Part shown: positions 44,892-54,300 of the stretch, in pieces
How positions within the stretch are numbered: position 1 is the first letter of the stretch
Layout: every line of letters begins with the position of its first letter
Assembly: GCF_007859755.1 (NCBI RefSeq)
Contig: NZ_SJPF01000002.1
Span: 1,028,200-1,092,199, forward strand
DNA from: Blastopirellula retiformator
GTDB lineage: Bacteria > Planctomycetota > Planctomycetia > Pirellulales > Pirellulaceae
Reading direction: 5' to 3'
DNA: 64,000 nucleotides
Translations under genes and position numbers: made by a program
The notes under the pieces: generated by a model
Database searches by the model: none
What the model was told of the DNA's origin: nothing
What the model saw: the letters and a program-made list of their open reading frames with translations, nothing else

Positions 44892-45770
44892 CTAGACGCG
44901 ACGCGCTACACGCAGCTTCGCGCTGCGACTGCGAGGGTTTCGTAATATCTCCTCCTCGGTAGGGATTATCGGCTTTTTGGTCACCGGTTCGAGGCGTGGA
45001 TCTTCGCGAAACGCTTCTTTTACTCGGCGATCTTCCAGCGAGTGGAAGCTGATGATGGCGATTTTGCCGCCTAAGCGGATGAAATCAGGCGCCGTCTGCA
45101 GGATGCTTTCAAGCGAGCTAAGCTCTCGGTTCACAGCAATTCGCAGCGCTTGGAAGGTGCGCGTCGCCGGATGAATCCGCTCGCGAGCGCCGCGGGCCGG
45201 GTAGCAGCTAGCACAAAGTTCGGCCAAGTCATTCGCGAGCAGAAACGGCTTTTCCTTCCTCCGCAAGCAGATCTTCTTAGCGATGCGGCGGCTCAAACGC
45301 TCTTCGCCATTTTGGTAGATGACGTCGGCCAGGTCTTTCTCCGATAACAGGTTCACCAGGTCGGCGGCAGTGTCTCCCTCGGTATCGTCGAACCGCAAGT
45401 CGAGCGGTCCGTCGGAGTCAAAACTGAAACCACGATTGCGATCGGCCAACTGATCGCTGGAGAGGCCCAGGTCAAGCAGCAGCCCGTCGATCTGGTCGAT
45501 CTCAAGCTCCTGAAGGACGCCAGGAAGCTCGCTGAAGTTGCGCTGCGTTACTTTGATTGGCAGGCCGCGTAACGACTGCTCGGCTCTCTGGAGAGCCGCC
45601 AGGTCGCGATCACAGGCAATCACCAATCCCTCGTCACCGACGCGCTCGGCCAACTGCCGCGTATGCCCGCCGCCGCCGAGCGTTCCGTCAGCAAAGGTCT
45701 GCCCCGGCTGCGGATCGAGATAGTCGATCACCTCTTGCGGGAGGACGGAAACGTGAACAGTTGAACTCAT
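44892..45770 (-). CDS. rsmH: 16S rRNA (cytosine(1402)-N(4))-methyltransferase RsmH
   Basis: The 292-residue protein reads VHVSVLPQEVIDYL and then DGTLGGGGHTRQLAE, the SAM-binding loop. It also has LLLDLGLSSDQLADRNRGFS, IHPATRTFQALRIAVNREL and SFHSLEDRRVKEAF, all hallmarks of RsmH (MraW). It methylates C1402 of 16S rRNA together with RsmI. The ATG at 45770 gives the usual length; the frame extends to 45842 without a ribosome site. In most bacteria the gene heads the division/cell-wall cluster. Here its only visible follower is the LysM protein. Confidence 0.95.
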   Translation of the reverse strand: MSSTVHVSVLPQEVIDYLDPQPGQTFADGTLGGGGHTRQLAERVGDEGLVIACDRDLAALQRAEQSLRGLPIKVTQRNFSELPGVLQELEIDQIDGLLLDLGLSSDQLADRNRGFSFDSDGPLDLRFDDTEGDTAADLVNLLSEKDLADVIYQNGEERLSRRIAKKICLRRKEKPFLLANDLAELCASCYPARGARERIHPATRTFQALRIAVNRELSSLESILQTAPDFIRLGGKIAIISFHSLEDRRVKEAFREDPRLEPVTKKPIIPTEEEILRNPRSRSAKLRVARRV

Positions 45771-45867
45771 GGCAAAAACGCAAAATCGTGCGGAAAAACA
45801 GGGCGAAACGCGAACCGTCCAGCTTACCCGATCGCCGTACAAAGGATAGTGGCTCCCTTACGGCGGG

Positions 45868-46047
45868 TAGCCCAGAAAGCTCCGCTTTCTGGGCCGACAA
45901 AGTCGGCAGGAGGCATCACGCCGAGATACGAAGAATCTCGGAGTTCACAACACCGTTGAAGATGGTAGCCGTCGCCGTAGAATCCAACCGCGACTTGATG
46001 CTTCCTGCGGCTGCGCCGCCCAGATAGCGGAGCTATCTGGGCTAACC
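45868..46047. repeat. REP-doublet-like element (copy Y)
   Basis: The left arm has TAG-CCCAGAAAG-CTCCG-CTTTCTGGG-C, then CCGAC-AAA-GTCGG and CAGGAGGCATCA. The right arm (45995-46047) is the 53-bp segment shared exactly with 39907-39959. The right arm, read in reverse complement, repeats the left arm's order of two hairpins and CAGGARGCAT but with different paired bases. The rest of the 595-bp gene-free interval 45771-46365 holds the terminator at 46056 and no gene. Confidence 0.8.
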
Positions 46048-46055
46048 ATGGTCGC

Positions 46056-46114
46056 CTCAAAAAAGAAAAAAACCTCGCCGCAGGCGCATCCATGCGCCCG
46101 GCATCGGCGAGGTT
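46056..46114 (-). terminator. Strong two-level hairpin terminator for minus-strand transcripts
   Basis: AACCTCGCCG (46071-46080) pairs perfectly with CGGCGAGGTT (46105-46114). Inside, GGCGCAT-CC-ATGCGCC forms a second hairpin. On the minus strand the structure is followed by an almost unbroken T tract of about 15 bases. It should end the glycosyltransferase transcript, 250 bp after its stop. Confidence 0.85.
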
Positions 46115-46365
46115 GGCGAAGTCGGCCGCTGCACTTGCCGCTTCGCCTACAGTTCGTCGGGCCGAGAGATTCCTTCCCCCCAACATGACGAACGGACGGA
46201 CGTCGAATTCGAGATCGTGTAATCACGATTCGCCTAAAGGTAAGAATCGTTACGAACCGGTCAAGTTGCGTTTTCCGCAAGGATGACCGCTAGCACAAAT
46301 CGCTAGCACGCCTAAAGAATGACGCCGCTAGGCGCTACGGCCGACGAGGTTTTTTGGAGAAAATC

Positions 46366-47544
46366 TCAGCGGCGTTTCGGGGGCGACGCTAGCATCTCGT
46401 CCAAGGAGCGCGCCGCGCAGCGATAGATCTTCGCATGTCGATTCACCATTTTGTCGAGCGTGAAGTGCGACTCGATCCGCGCGCGATTCGCTTCGCCCAA
46501 TTCGACCCGCAATTCTGGATCGGCCGCTAGCGCCGCCACGCGTTCGGCGAACCCCTCGGCATCGCCAGCGGCGGACAATTGCGTCTGCTGGAGCGGCCCC
46601 AACAGTTGTGCGACCCCTTCGACATCGGTCGCCACGACCGGTAACCGAGCCGCCATCGCCTCGATTAGCGCGTTCGGCATTCCTTCCCATCGCGACGACA
46701 GCAAGAACAGATCGGCGTCGGTCAATAATTGCGGCACGTCGGCGCGACGACCGAGAAACTGGACGCGATCAATCAGGTGCAGCTTGCGAGCCTGATCCTT
46801 CAGCGCACTCTCTTGCGGACCGGCGCCGACAATTTGTAATTCCCAGTCGTCGCTCGACAGCAGCGCGTCTCGCAATGTATCGAGCAGCCAATCAAATCCC
46901 TTTTGCGGATCCAAGCGGCCGACGGCGATCATCCGCTTGCGGCCGTCGACCTGCTTCAGTCCGACGTCTTGCGCGGTCTGCTCGTCGAACTCGGCCAAGT
47001 CGATTCCGTTGGGGGTAACCAACGATCGGACCTGCAGCACGTCGCGGGCAAACTCCTTCAGCTTGCGGCTGACGACCAGCGTCAAGTCGGCTTGCCGGGC
47101 ATAATAGCTTTGCAGCCATCGTCGCCACGAACCCTGTTCGGCAACCCGCAGTCCATGGATTAACTTCGCCTGACGGCGGCGGCCCAGCGCCATACTGGTA
47201 GCGACGTTGGCGTGAAACAGAAAGCTATGCACCACATGCGGTTTGCCGGCCGAGATCATCCGCGACAAGCGGCGCACCGCCATTGGCAGGCGCCATTTCG
47301 AGTCACAATTGAGAAACGAGACGCCAATCCCTTCTTCCTCCAACTGTCGAACCAGGACATCCCGCCCCGGCGCCGGTCGCGACGCCAGCGAGATGACCGC
47401 CACGTCAAACTCGGTCCGATCGATCCGCGTCGCCAAATTGGCGAGACAGCGCTCGGCGCCGCCCACTTCCAACTCGGTAATTACGAGCGCCACTCGGATC
47501 TGCTGCTGTGGGTCAGAGAAAGTTTTTGCTGGCGTCACGGTCAC
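46366..47544 (-). CDS. GT4-family glycosyltransferase
   Basis: The 392-residue protein has an N-terminal acceptor domain beginning IRVALVITELEVGGAERCLA. The C-terminal GT-B donor domain has VTPNGIDLAEF (about 200), MIAVGRLDPQKGFDWLLDTL (about 225) and the E-x7-E type motif SSRWEGMPNALIEAMAARLP (about 315-335). The family transfers a sugar from an activated donor, often in exopolysaccharide or LPS synthesis. The acceptor cannot be inferred. The start is GTG at 47544. The gene stands alone and diverges from queA. Confidence 0.9.
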   Translation of the reverse strand: MTVTPAKTFSDPQQQIRVALVITELEVGGAERCLANLATRIDRTEFDVAVISLASRPAPGRDVLVRQLEEEGIGVSFLNCDSKWRLPMAVRRLSRMISAGKPHVVHSFLFHANVATSMALGRRRQAKLIHGLRVAEQGSWRRWLQSYYARQADLTLVVSRKLKEFARDVLQVRSLVTPNGIDLAEFDEQTAQDVGLKQVDGRKRMIAVGRLDPQKGFDWLLDTLRDALLSSDDWELQIVGAGPQESALKDQARKLHLIDRVQFLGRRADVPQLLTDADLFLLSSRWEGMPNALIEAMAARLPVVATDVEGVAQLLGPLQQTQLSAAGDAEGFAERVAALAADPELRVELGEANRARIESHFTLDKMVNRHAKIYRCAARSLDEMLASPPKRR

Positions 47545-47649
47545 TCTTCTGGCGGCCTCGGGTAGAAAAAAAGAGCGGTTGCCATCTATATTACAAAATT
47601 GCGTCGCATGCTAACCTTTCGACGCCGACGCCCTTAAAGCCCCCGCCTT

Positions 47650-48696
47650 ATGACCAGCATCGAACAATACGACTATAAACTACCGAAAGAGTTGATTGCG
47701 CAAGAGCCGCTCGAAAAAAGAGCGGACGCCCGACTTTTGGTGGTTGATCGGAAATCGGGAGAACTCGAGCATCGCCATATTCGAGATCTCCCCGAAATTT
47801 TACTTCCTTCCGATCATCTCGTCCTGAACAACACCAAGGTGGTGCCGGCGCGGCTGGTTGGACGCCGCACGCTGACCGGCGGACGTTGGCAAGGGCTCTA
47901 TCTAGAATCAGACGTCAACGGACATTGGCTCGTTCTGGCCAAGACCCGCGGCAAGATCGCTCCTGGCGAAATGGTGACGCTGGAAGATCGCGAGACGAAA
48001 GAAGACATCTCGCTGAAGCTGATCGCCAGCCTCGGCGCCGGCATGTGGGCGGTCGAGCCGCAGTCGAGCGAGTCGACGCTGGAGATTTTGGATCGCGTCG
48101 GCCGCGTTCCCCTGCCTCACTACATTCGTGAGGGGGAAATGATGCCGGACGATTGGAAACGATATCAGACGGTCTTCGCCGAACAGCCTGGCGCCGTCGC
48201 CGCGCCGACCGCCGGTTTGCACTTCACGACCGAGTTGATGAAAAAGATCTCGGCCAACGATCGGATGATCGACTACGTGACGCTGCATGTCGGCATCGGC
48301 ACGTTTCGCCCGGTCTCGGTCGATCAGCTCGAAGAGCATGTGATGCACAAAGAGTGGGGCGAAATTCGCGAGTCGGCCGTCGAGCGCATTCAAGAAACCA
48401 AAGAAGCTGGCGGCCGCACCATCGCCGTCGGCACCACAGTGGCTCGCGTGTTGGAAACGGCCGCGCGGTCGGGCAAACTGCAGCCATGGCGCGGTCAGAC
48501 CGATCTGTTCATTCGCCCGCCGTTCGACTTCCATGCCGTCGACGCGCTGCTGACCAACTTCCACCTACCGAAGTCCACCTTGTTGGTGCTGGTGCGAACC
48601 TTCGGGGGGAATGAGCTGATGCGAGAAGCCTACGCTGAAGCGATCCGCGAAGAGTACCGCTTCTACAGCTACGGCGACGCGATGTTGATTGTGTAA
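47650..48696 (+). CDS. queA: S-adenosylmethionine:tRNA ribosyltransferase-isomerase QueA
   Basis: The 348-residue protein begins YDYKLPKELIAQEPLEKRAD and shows VLNNTKVVPARLVGRR, GAVAAPTAGLHFTTELM, VTLHVGIGTFRPV and LLTNFHLPKSTLLVLVRTFG, the full set of QueA signatures. It builds epoxyqueuosine on tRNA from preQ1. Length is normal. No other queuosine gene is adjacent. Confidence 0.97.
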   Translation: MTSIEQYDYKLPKELIAQEPLEKRADARLLVVDRKSGELEHRHIRDLPEILLPSDHLVLNNTKVVPARLVGRRTLTGGRWQGLYLESDVNGHWLVLAKTRGKIAPGEMVTLEDRETKEDISLKLIASLGAGMWAVEPQSSESTLEILDRVGRVPLPHYIREGEMMPDDWKRYQTVFAEQPGAVAAPTAGLHFTTELMKKISANDRMIDYVTLHVGIGTFRPVSVDQLEEHVMHKEWGEIRESAVERIQETKEAGGRTIAVGTTVARVLETAARSGKLQPWRGQTDLFIRPPFDFHAVDALLTNFHLPKSTLLVLVRTFGGNELMREAYAEAIREEYRFYSYGDAMLIV

Positions 48697-48718
48697 GTAA
48701 AGACCGCCGAGTCGTGAC

Positions 48719-48868
48719 GGGCGCCGTTGCCACGTCTTCGTGGCAACGAATTTGTCTGATAACTTCGCAAATGCAGGCCCTTTGATTTCGGCGACTTCTC
48801 CCTTGGGATTGTCGTCCAACAAGTCATCGAAGCACAGTCATTGCCACGAAGACGTGGCAACGGCGCCC
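48719..48868. repeat. Palindromic inverted-repeat element between queA and the Nudix-like gene
   Basis: A 28-bp segment at the left end (from GGGCGCCG at 48719) recurs as its exact reverse complement at the right end (48841-48868), with about 90 bp between. Each arm is itself a hairpin, TTGCCACG-TCTT-CGTGGCAA or its mirror. The design resembles REP doublets (BIME/REPIN) but is unrelated in sequence to the 39.8/45.9 kb family. Confidence 0.85.
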
Positions 48869-48978
48869 CACCATCGAAACCCGATCCAATCTCCCCTGGT
48901 CGAATCGGCCGGCAAAACCTCGTACAATTCTGCTAGCTGAACAGAGCACGCGTTCCCCCCGCCACGAAAGGAGTCGCC

Positions 48979-49599
48979 ATGAGCATTGCCCAGGTCGAAC
49001 ATATTCTGGTCGTCCCGACCGCCGAATTCCGCAATTTGGGCTATTTCCAGGGCTTCTCTCCCGACGCGCCGCGGTATCTGGAACACCTGCTCCAGCCAGA
49101 GCTGATCAGCTTCCGTCCTCGCCCCGAGATGGAAGAGGACCCCAGCTTTAAGCAGCTCATTCCGTACGTCATTTTTGAGTACGTCGACGCCGATGGCCTG
49201 CCGTGGGTCTTCCAGTACGTCCGCGGCAAGGGACAAGGCGAAAGCCGGCTGCACAGCAAACGGAGCGTCGGCGTCGGCGGGCATATCTCCAGCGAAGACG
49301 CCGCCGAGCATCTCTCCGGCAATCCATACGAAGAGGGAATGCGGCGCGAACTGGACGAAGAAGTCGAAATCGAATGCGAACATGAAATCGAATGCGTCGG
49401 GCTGATCAACGACGATCAGAACGCGGTCGGTCAGGTTCACCTGGGCGTCGTCCATCGCTGCCGCGTTACACAGCCGGCCGTTCGGCCGCGAGAAAGCGAA
49501 ATCATCGAGGCCTGCTTCATGCCGGTCGCCCAATTGATGCAAGAGCTCGATCGCTGCGAAACCTGGTCGAGCATTTGCCTTCAGGCGCTCTACGGTTAG
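48979..49599 (+). CDS. Nudix-like predicted phosphoesterase
   Basis: The 206-residue protein contains GVGGHISSEDAAEHLSGNPY followed by EEGMRRELDEEVEI (about 95-130). This is a Nudix box in which the spacing between the first Glu and RE is 16 instead of 7 residues, and the usual Gly near the end is Glu. The flanking strands (LIPYVIFEYV, WVFQYVRGKG) fit the fold. The acidic catalytic cluster R-E-L-D-E-E is kept. A good AAGGAG site precedes the ATG. It lies 27 bp before the cysteine desulfurase gene and is probably co-transcribed. Confidence 0.7.
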   Translation: MSIAQVEHILVVPTAEFRNLGYFQGFSPDAPRYLEHLLQPELISFRPRPEMEEDPSFKQLIPYVIFEYVDADGLPWVFQYVRGKGQGESRLHSKRSVGVGGHISSEDAAEHLSGNPYEEGMRRELDEEVEIECEHEIECVGLINDDQNAVGQVHLGVVHRCRVTQPAVRPRESEIIEACFMPVAQLMQELDRCETWSSICLQALYG

Positions 49600-49626
49600 C
49601 ATAGAGCGGATCCACTTCCGCCGCCT

Positions 49627-50832
49627 GTGCCGAAACGTCCCGTGACCGCTCGACCGATCTATCTCGATAACCATGCCACGACGCGCGTCGACGAGCGCGT
49701 CTTCGCGGCGATGACTCCATACTTCCTGGAAGAGTACGGCAACGCCGGTAGCGTCGGCCATCTGTTTGGCGAAGCGGCGCGCGACGCCGTCGAGAAAGCC
49801 CGCGAGTCGATCGCCCGTGATGTTGGCGCCGAGGCGAATGAGATCGTCTTCACCAGCGGCGCGACCGAAAGCAACAACCTGGCGATCCGCGGCATCCTGC
49901 AGCAGCGACGACGACGCGGCGATCATGTGATCAGCATCACGACCGAACATAAAGCGGTGCTCGACCCGCTCGCCAAACTCGGCCGCAGCGGCCTTGAAGT
50001 AACGCTCCTCTCACCGCAACAGCAAGGCGCCGACAACGCCGGGCAGATCGATCCACAGCAAGTCGCCGATGCGCTGCGTGACGACACCGCCCTGGTCACG
50101 ATCATGGCGGCCAACAACGAGATCGGCGTCTATCACCCGATTGCGGAGATCGGCCGCCTCTGCCAAGAACGCGGCGTGCCGTTTCATTGCGACGCCACCC
50201 AGGCAGTCGGCAAGACGCCGCTCGATTTTCATGCCCTCGGCATCGACCTGGCCAGTTTCACCGCGCACAAGATGTACGGCCCCAAAGGTTGCGGCGGCCT
50301 GTACGTACGCAAGCGGGGCAAGCGGATTCGGCTCGAACCCCAAATCGACGGCGGCGGGCAGGAAAAAGGAGCTCGCAGCGGCACCCTAAATGTCCCCGGA
50401 ATCATCGGTCTGGCGACCGCCCTGCAGCTCTGTCTGGACGAAGCGGCGACCGAAATGCCGCGGCAGGCCGAGCTGCGCGATCAACTGCTGGCCGGGCTCC
50501 AGGCAGCGATCGACGGGGTAACGCTGAATGGGCCGATTTGCTCTTCCGAGTTGCGATTGCCGGGCAATTTGAACGTTTCGTTCGCCGGCGTCGACGGCGA
50601 GGCGCTGATGATGAACGTTCGCGAAATCGCCGTATCTTCTGGCAGCGCCTGCACTTCGGCGAATCCAGAGCCAAGCCACGTGCTGCAATCGATCGGTTTG
50701 TCGGAGGACGCCACGCGCAGTAGCCTGCGATTTGGACTTGGCCGATTCAATACGGCGGAGCATATTGAGTTTGCCGTGGAGCATGTCGCGGCGGCGGTGA
50801 TCCGGCTGCGAAAGCTGGTCAAACCAGCCTGA
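49627..50832 (+). CDS. iscS: Cysteine desulfurase (IscS/NifS class)
   Basis: The 401-residue PLP enzyme has YLDNHATTRVDERVF at the start, FTSGATESNNLAIRG, the PLP-binding Lys in SFTAHKMYGPKGCGGLY (about 213), and the persulfide Cys in SSGSACTSANPEPSHVL (about 342). It takes sulfur from cysteine for Fe-S clusters and thiolation of tRNA. The GTG start at 49627 has no clear ribosome site. An A-type carrier gene follows after 134 bp; no iscU is present in the window. Confidence 0.92.
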   Translation: MPKRPVTARPIYLDNHATTRVDERVFAAMTPYFLEEYGNAGSVGHLFGEAARDAVEKARESIARDVGAEANEIVFTSGATESNNLAIRGILQQRRRRGDHVISITTEHKAVLDPLAKLGRSGLEVTLLSPQQQGADNAGQIDPQQVADALRDDTALVTIMAANNEIGVYHPIAEIGRLCQERGVPFHCDATQAVGKTPLDFHALGIDLASFTAHKMYGPKGCGGLYVRKRGKRIRLEPQIDGGGQEKGARSGTLNVPGIIGLATALQLCLDEAATEMPRQAELRDQLLAGLQAAIDGVTLNGPICSSELRLPGNLNVSFAGVDGEALMMNVREIAVSSGSACTSANPEPSHVLQSIGLSEDATRSSLRFGLGRFNTAEHIEFAVEHVAAAVIRLRKLVKPA

Positions 50833-50966
50833 TTTGCCGTAAAACGGGCCTCAGGCGGCGGGAAAGCGGTTGGCTGGACTTTCCTTTTGCCCGGGCTTCG
50901 TATAATTTAGACATCACAATATGTGAAAAGTCTTTTCCCCAAAACAGTTTGAGGAGCGTATACACG

Positions 50967-51299
50967 ATGGCGGTTGAAGTTACCGAAACTGCGGCAGAAG
51001 AAGTTCGTCGTATCATCAGCGATGGCAAGCATGACCCTGACACCATGCTGCGTTTGGGCATCTCCGGCGGCGGTTGCAGCGGATTTTCGTATAGCATCAC
51101 GCTGTCGCAAGATTTCGACGAAGAAAAAGACAGCAAGTACGAATTCCACGGCCTGCCGGTCGTCGTCGACAAGAAGAGCCTCCTGTACTTGGACGGCACC
51201 ACGGTCGACTTCTACAAAGGCCTGGATCGTCACGGGTTCACCTTCAACAACCCGAACGCCGTAAAGACCTGTGGCTGCGGCAGTTCGTTCCAGGCGTAG
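50967..51299 (+). CDS. A-type Fe-S cluster carrier (IscA/ErpA/HesB family)
   Basis: The 110-residue protein has VTETAAEEVRRIIS, then LRLGISGGGCSGFSY with Cys37, and the C-terminal TCGCGSSF with Cys102 and Cys104, the three conserved ligands of the family. It carries or transfers Fe-S clusters. The start at 50967 has GAGGAG about 10 bases upstream; the TTG at 50949 overlaps that site and is not used. It follows the cysteine desulfurase and ends at a strong terminator. Confidence 0.92.
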   Translation: MAVEVTETAAEEVRRIISDGKHDPDTMLRLGISGGGCSGFSYSITLSQDFDEEKDSKYEFHGLPVVVDKKSLLYLDGTTVDFYKGLDRHGFTFNNPNAVKTCGCGSSFQA

Positions 51300-51328
51300 T
51301 TCGCTTGGCGAAAGCCTCAAAACACAAG

Positions 51329-51362
51329 AAAAGCCGCGACGGAATCGTCGCGGCTTTTTTTA
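51329..51362. terminator. Bidirectional intrinsic terminator
   Basis: AAAGCCGCGACG and CGTCGCGGCTTT pair around GAAT, with an A run on the left and T7 on the right. It serves the Fe-S carrier gene (+) and, on the other strand, the flagellin gene (-). Confidence 0.92.
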
Positions 51363-51383
51363 TTGAGTCGCTTTGAAACCGTT

Positions 51384-54300
51384 CTATTGCTGTAGCAGGC
51401 TCAGCACGTTTTGCGGATTCTGGTTGGCGATCCCCAATACCGAGGTGCCCGATTGAACAAGAATCTGGGCTCGCGTCAATCGCGCCGATTCGACCGCGAA
51501 GTCGGCGTCCCGGATCGAGCTTTCCGCTTCGGTCAGGTTCGCCAGGGTATCGTTCAGCGAGAAGATGTTCGAGTCGAGCGTCGTCTTCTGAAAGGCGCCC
51601 AGTCGACCACGCAGCGACGTCACGACATTGATGACTTCGTCAACGACTCTGGCAGCGCCGCCGATGTCCTGGGTAAGACTCTTGACGCCGCCTGATCGCA
51701 GCTCAAACAAACGACCGCTGACGCCGCCCAACGTGGCGGTACTGACGCTCTGAATGCCAAGACGCGCTTGCTGGTTGCTGACCACATCGGGCCCCAGTTG
51801 AAACAACGCTCCGCCCCCGACGATCTCAAACTCGAAGGTTTCGCCATCTTCGACGTCTTCCCCCACCGAGAAACTCAAGTCGAGCGACGAAGTGTTGATT
51901 GAGGCCCGCAAGCCGTCGCCGATCGCCTGGATGCCGTTGATGCGAACGTCGACGTCCACCCCGGTAGCGCGATCGACGCCGGTGTTGCCGTACTGATCGG
52001 TCAGGCCGAAGCTGCCGCTCAGCGATTTCACGCTGACGAATGAGTCGGAACCAAACGTGGTCGTACGGAACGTCAGGCCCAGATCCTCAAGGTCCGAGTT
52101 GCCCAGCAGCGAAGCGCCATCCGACGTGCCGGGCACGACTCCTCCGGTCAAGGTCGCCGTATCGTCTCTGGTGATGACGCCGGTCCCTCCCGACACCGCG
52201 TTGAACAGCAGACTCAGGTCGATGTCGCCGTCGAGAGCCGCTTTGATGTCGTCGGCGGTGGTGACGCCTTCCTCAATATAGAAAGTGAGAGTCTTTGACG
52301 CGGCGTCGTATTCGCCCCGTTCGTCGACGCCGCCGGTAACCAAGTTGTCGTTGACGAATTGAACGGTGACTCCGTCGAATTCGGCGCCTGATTCGACCGC
52401 CGTGAACGTTAACTGCGCCGTAGCCCCATTGACCGCGAAGGTGGCGCCGCTGGCCTGAGCGTCAACCGGCTCAGTGCCTTGGGTGGTAAACGCGATGTCC
52501 GTTTCGGTCGGCGCCAGGACGCCGCTACCGTCGCTGCCGCCAACATTGGTCACACTGATGCCCCGCTCCTGCAGATAGGCGAGTGCGCTGGCCGCCTGAC
52601 CGGCGTCCGAGATGAACAGGCTCGGATCGTCGAAGAAGGCGATCAAGTCGTTCGCGGTCGTCTTAATGTCGCCATCTTCGTCCGTTTCCAGATTGATGAT
52701 CAGCGTCCCGTCACTGACGAATCCGCCGGTCGTTTCAGCCGGGATCGTTAGCTCGGTATAGTCATCCAGAACGTCGCTACCGTCGCTCGTTCCAAAATTG
52801 TCCGCCTCAAAGTAGTCGCTGACGTAGTTGTCGTTGTTGATCGCGTCGACGACATTCTGGGCGGTCGAGGTCCCTTCGACGGCGTGAATCACGATCGTTT
52901 TGTTCTCTCGGTCGAGCACGACGAATTCGTCGCCGCCGCCGACCAGGTTCACGTCGTCCACAAAGCTGATCGCGTAGCCGTCCGATTCGACCCCTTTTAA
53001 CTTGGCGGTGATCGAGAACGTACCGTTCGGATCATCGTTCTGGATGATCGATTGCGACAAGCCTTCTACGCGTGGCTCGGAACCCGTATCGATACTGAGC
53101 GGAGTGTCGGCGTTGGAAACGAAGCGAATATTGGGCGCTTCGCCTGGCGCTAAGAATTGCAATTCGTTGTTCTCTTCCGGAATGCCGTTGTAGGCGAACG
53201 TCGAGAACTCTGTAACTGGATCATGGCCATCGTTCTCAGCGGCCAAAGAAGCGGTCACTTTATCATTGCCAAGCGCTCCGTTGATGGCCGCGACCACGTC
53301 ATTTGCCGTGGCGACAATGTCCCCACCATCGACGCCATCGGCGAAGGTCCCGACGGCGCCGACTGCCGCGACCGCGCCGCCGCCGGCGCCAGGACCGACC
53401 ATTTCGACCAAGGCCGACGTGAACAGCGAAGCGACGTGCGGATTGATGGTCGCGTCGTTTAGCGAGGCGACAATTTCGGCGCCGGTCGACGTGGGGTCCT
53501 TGTGGATCGTCAGCGTGCTGGCGTTCTGATCGAAATCGGCCGTTTCCGCCCCCTTCGTGCCGGTGTCATCCAAAATGACTTGAATGCCGTTGAAATCGGC
53601 GCCAAGTTGATTGGTCGTGATCGAGAACGCATTGTTGCTGCCCGCGGTATCGATCGTCACGGTCGACGCTTCGTAGGCCGAAACGCCCAGGGTCACGTCC
53701 AACTTGGCGGGGTCATTACCAACCGGCGCGGTATAGGTGGCCGTCGTCGTGACCGTCGTTCCTTTGGTGTATTTGACACGTACATTGCCAGGCTCGAAGC
53801 CAGCTTCATTGGCGGTCAAAATGATGTCGTTGTCGGCGCCAAAGCTGCTGACCGTCAGCGTTCCCTTCGTCGCCGCGGTTTCGACGACCGCTTCTACGCC
53901 GGTGGCGTCGGAGACCAGATTGACGGCCGACGCGATTTCTTCAATCGTCGACCCGCGGGCAAAGTTGAACGCCTCGGTGCCGTTGGCGCCGCCGATCTCT
54001 AGGACCAGGTTGTCGGCGACCGCGCCAAAACCATAATTCAGTTCCGCCCGGGTCGCTTGCTTCACCACATTGACGGCGACGCCGATCGCGTCCAACGTGC
54101 CAAAGTTGGCCTGGTCGATGCGGAGCCCCTCAATCGCCGAGCTATTAACGTTCTGCGTAATGAAATCGAGGTTCCCGTCCAAGAGACGCTTCCCTTGGAA
54201 CGAGGTGACCTGCGCGATCCGATCGATCGCTTCGAGGGAGGAGTCGACCTGCAATTGGTTCGCGGCAATCTGGTCGTCGCTCAGGGCGCCGGTATTGGCC

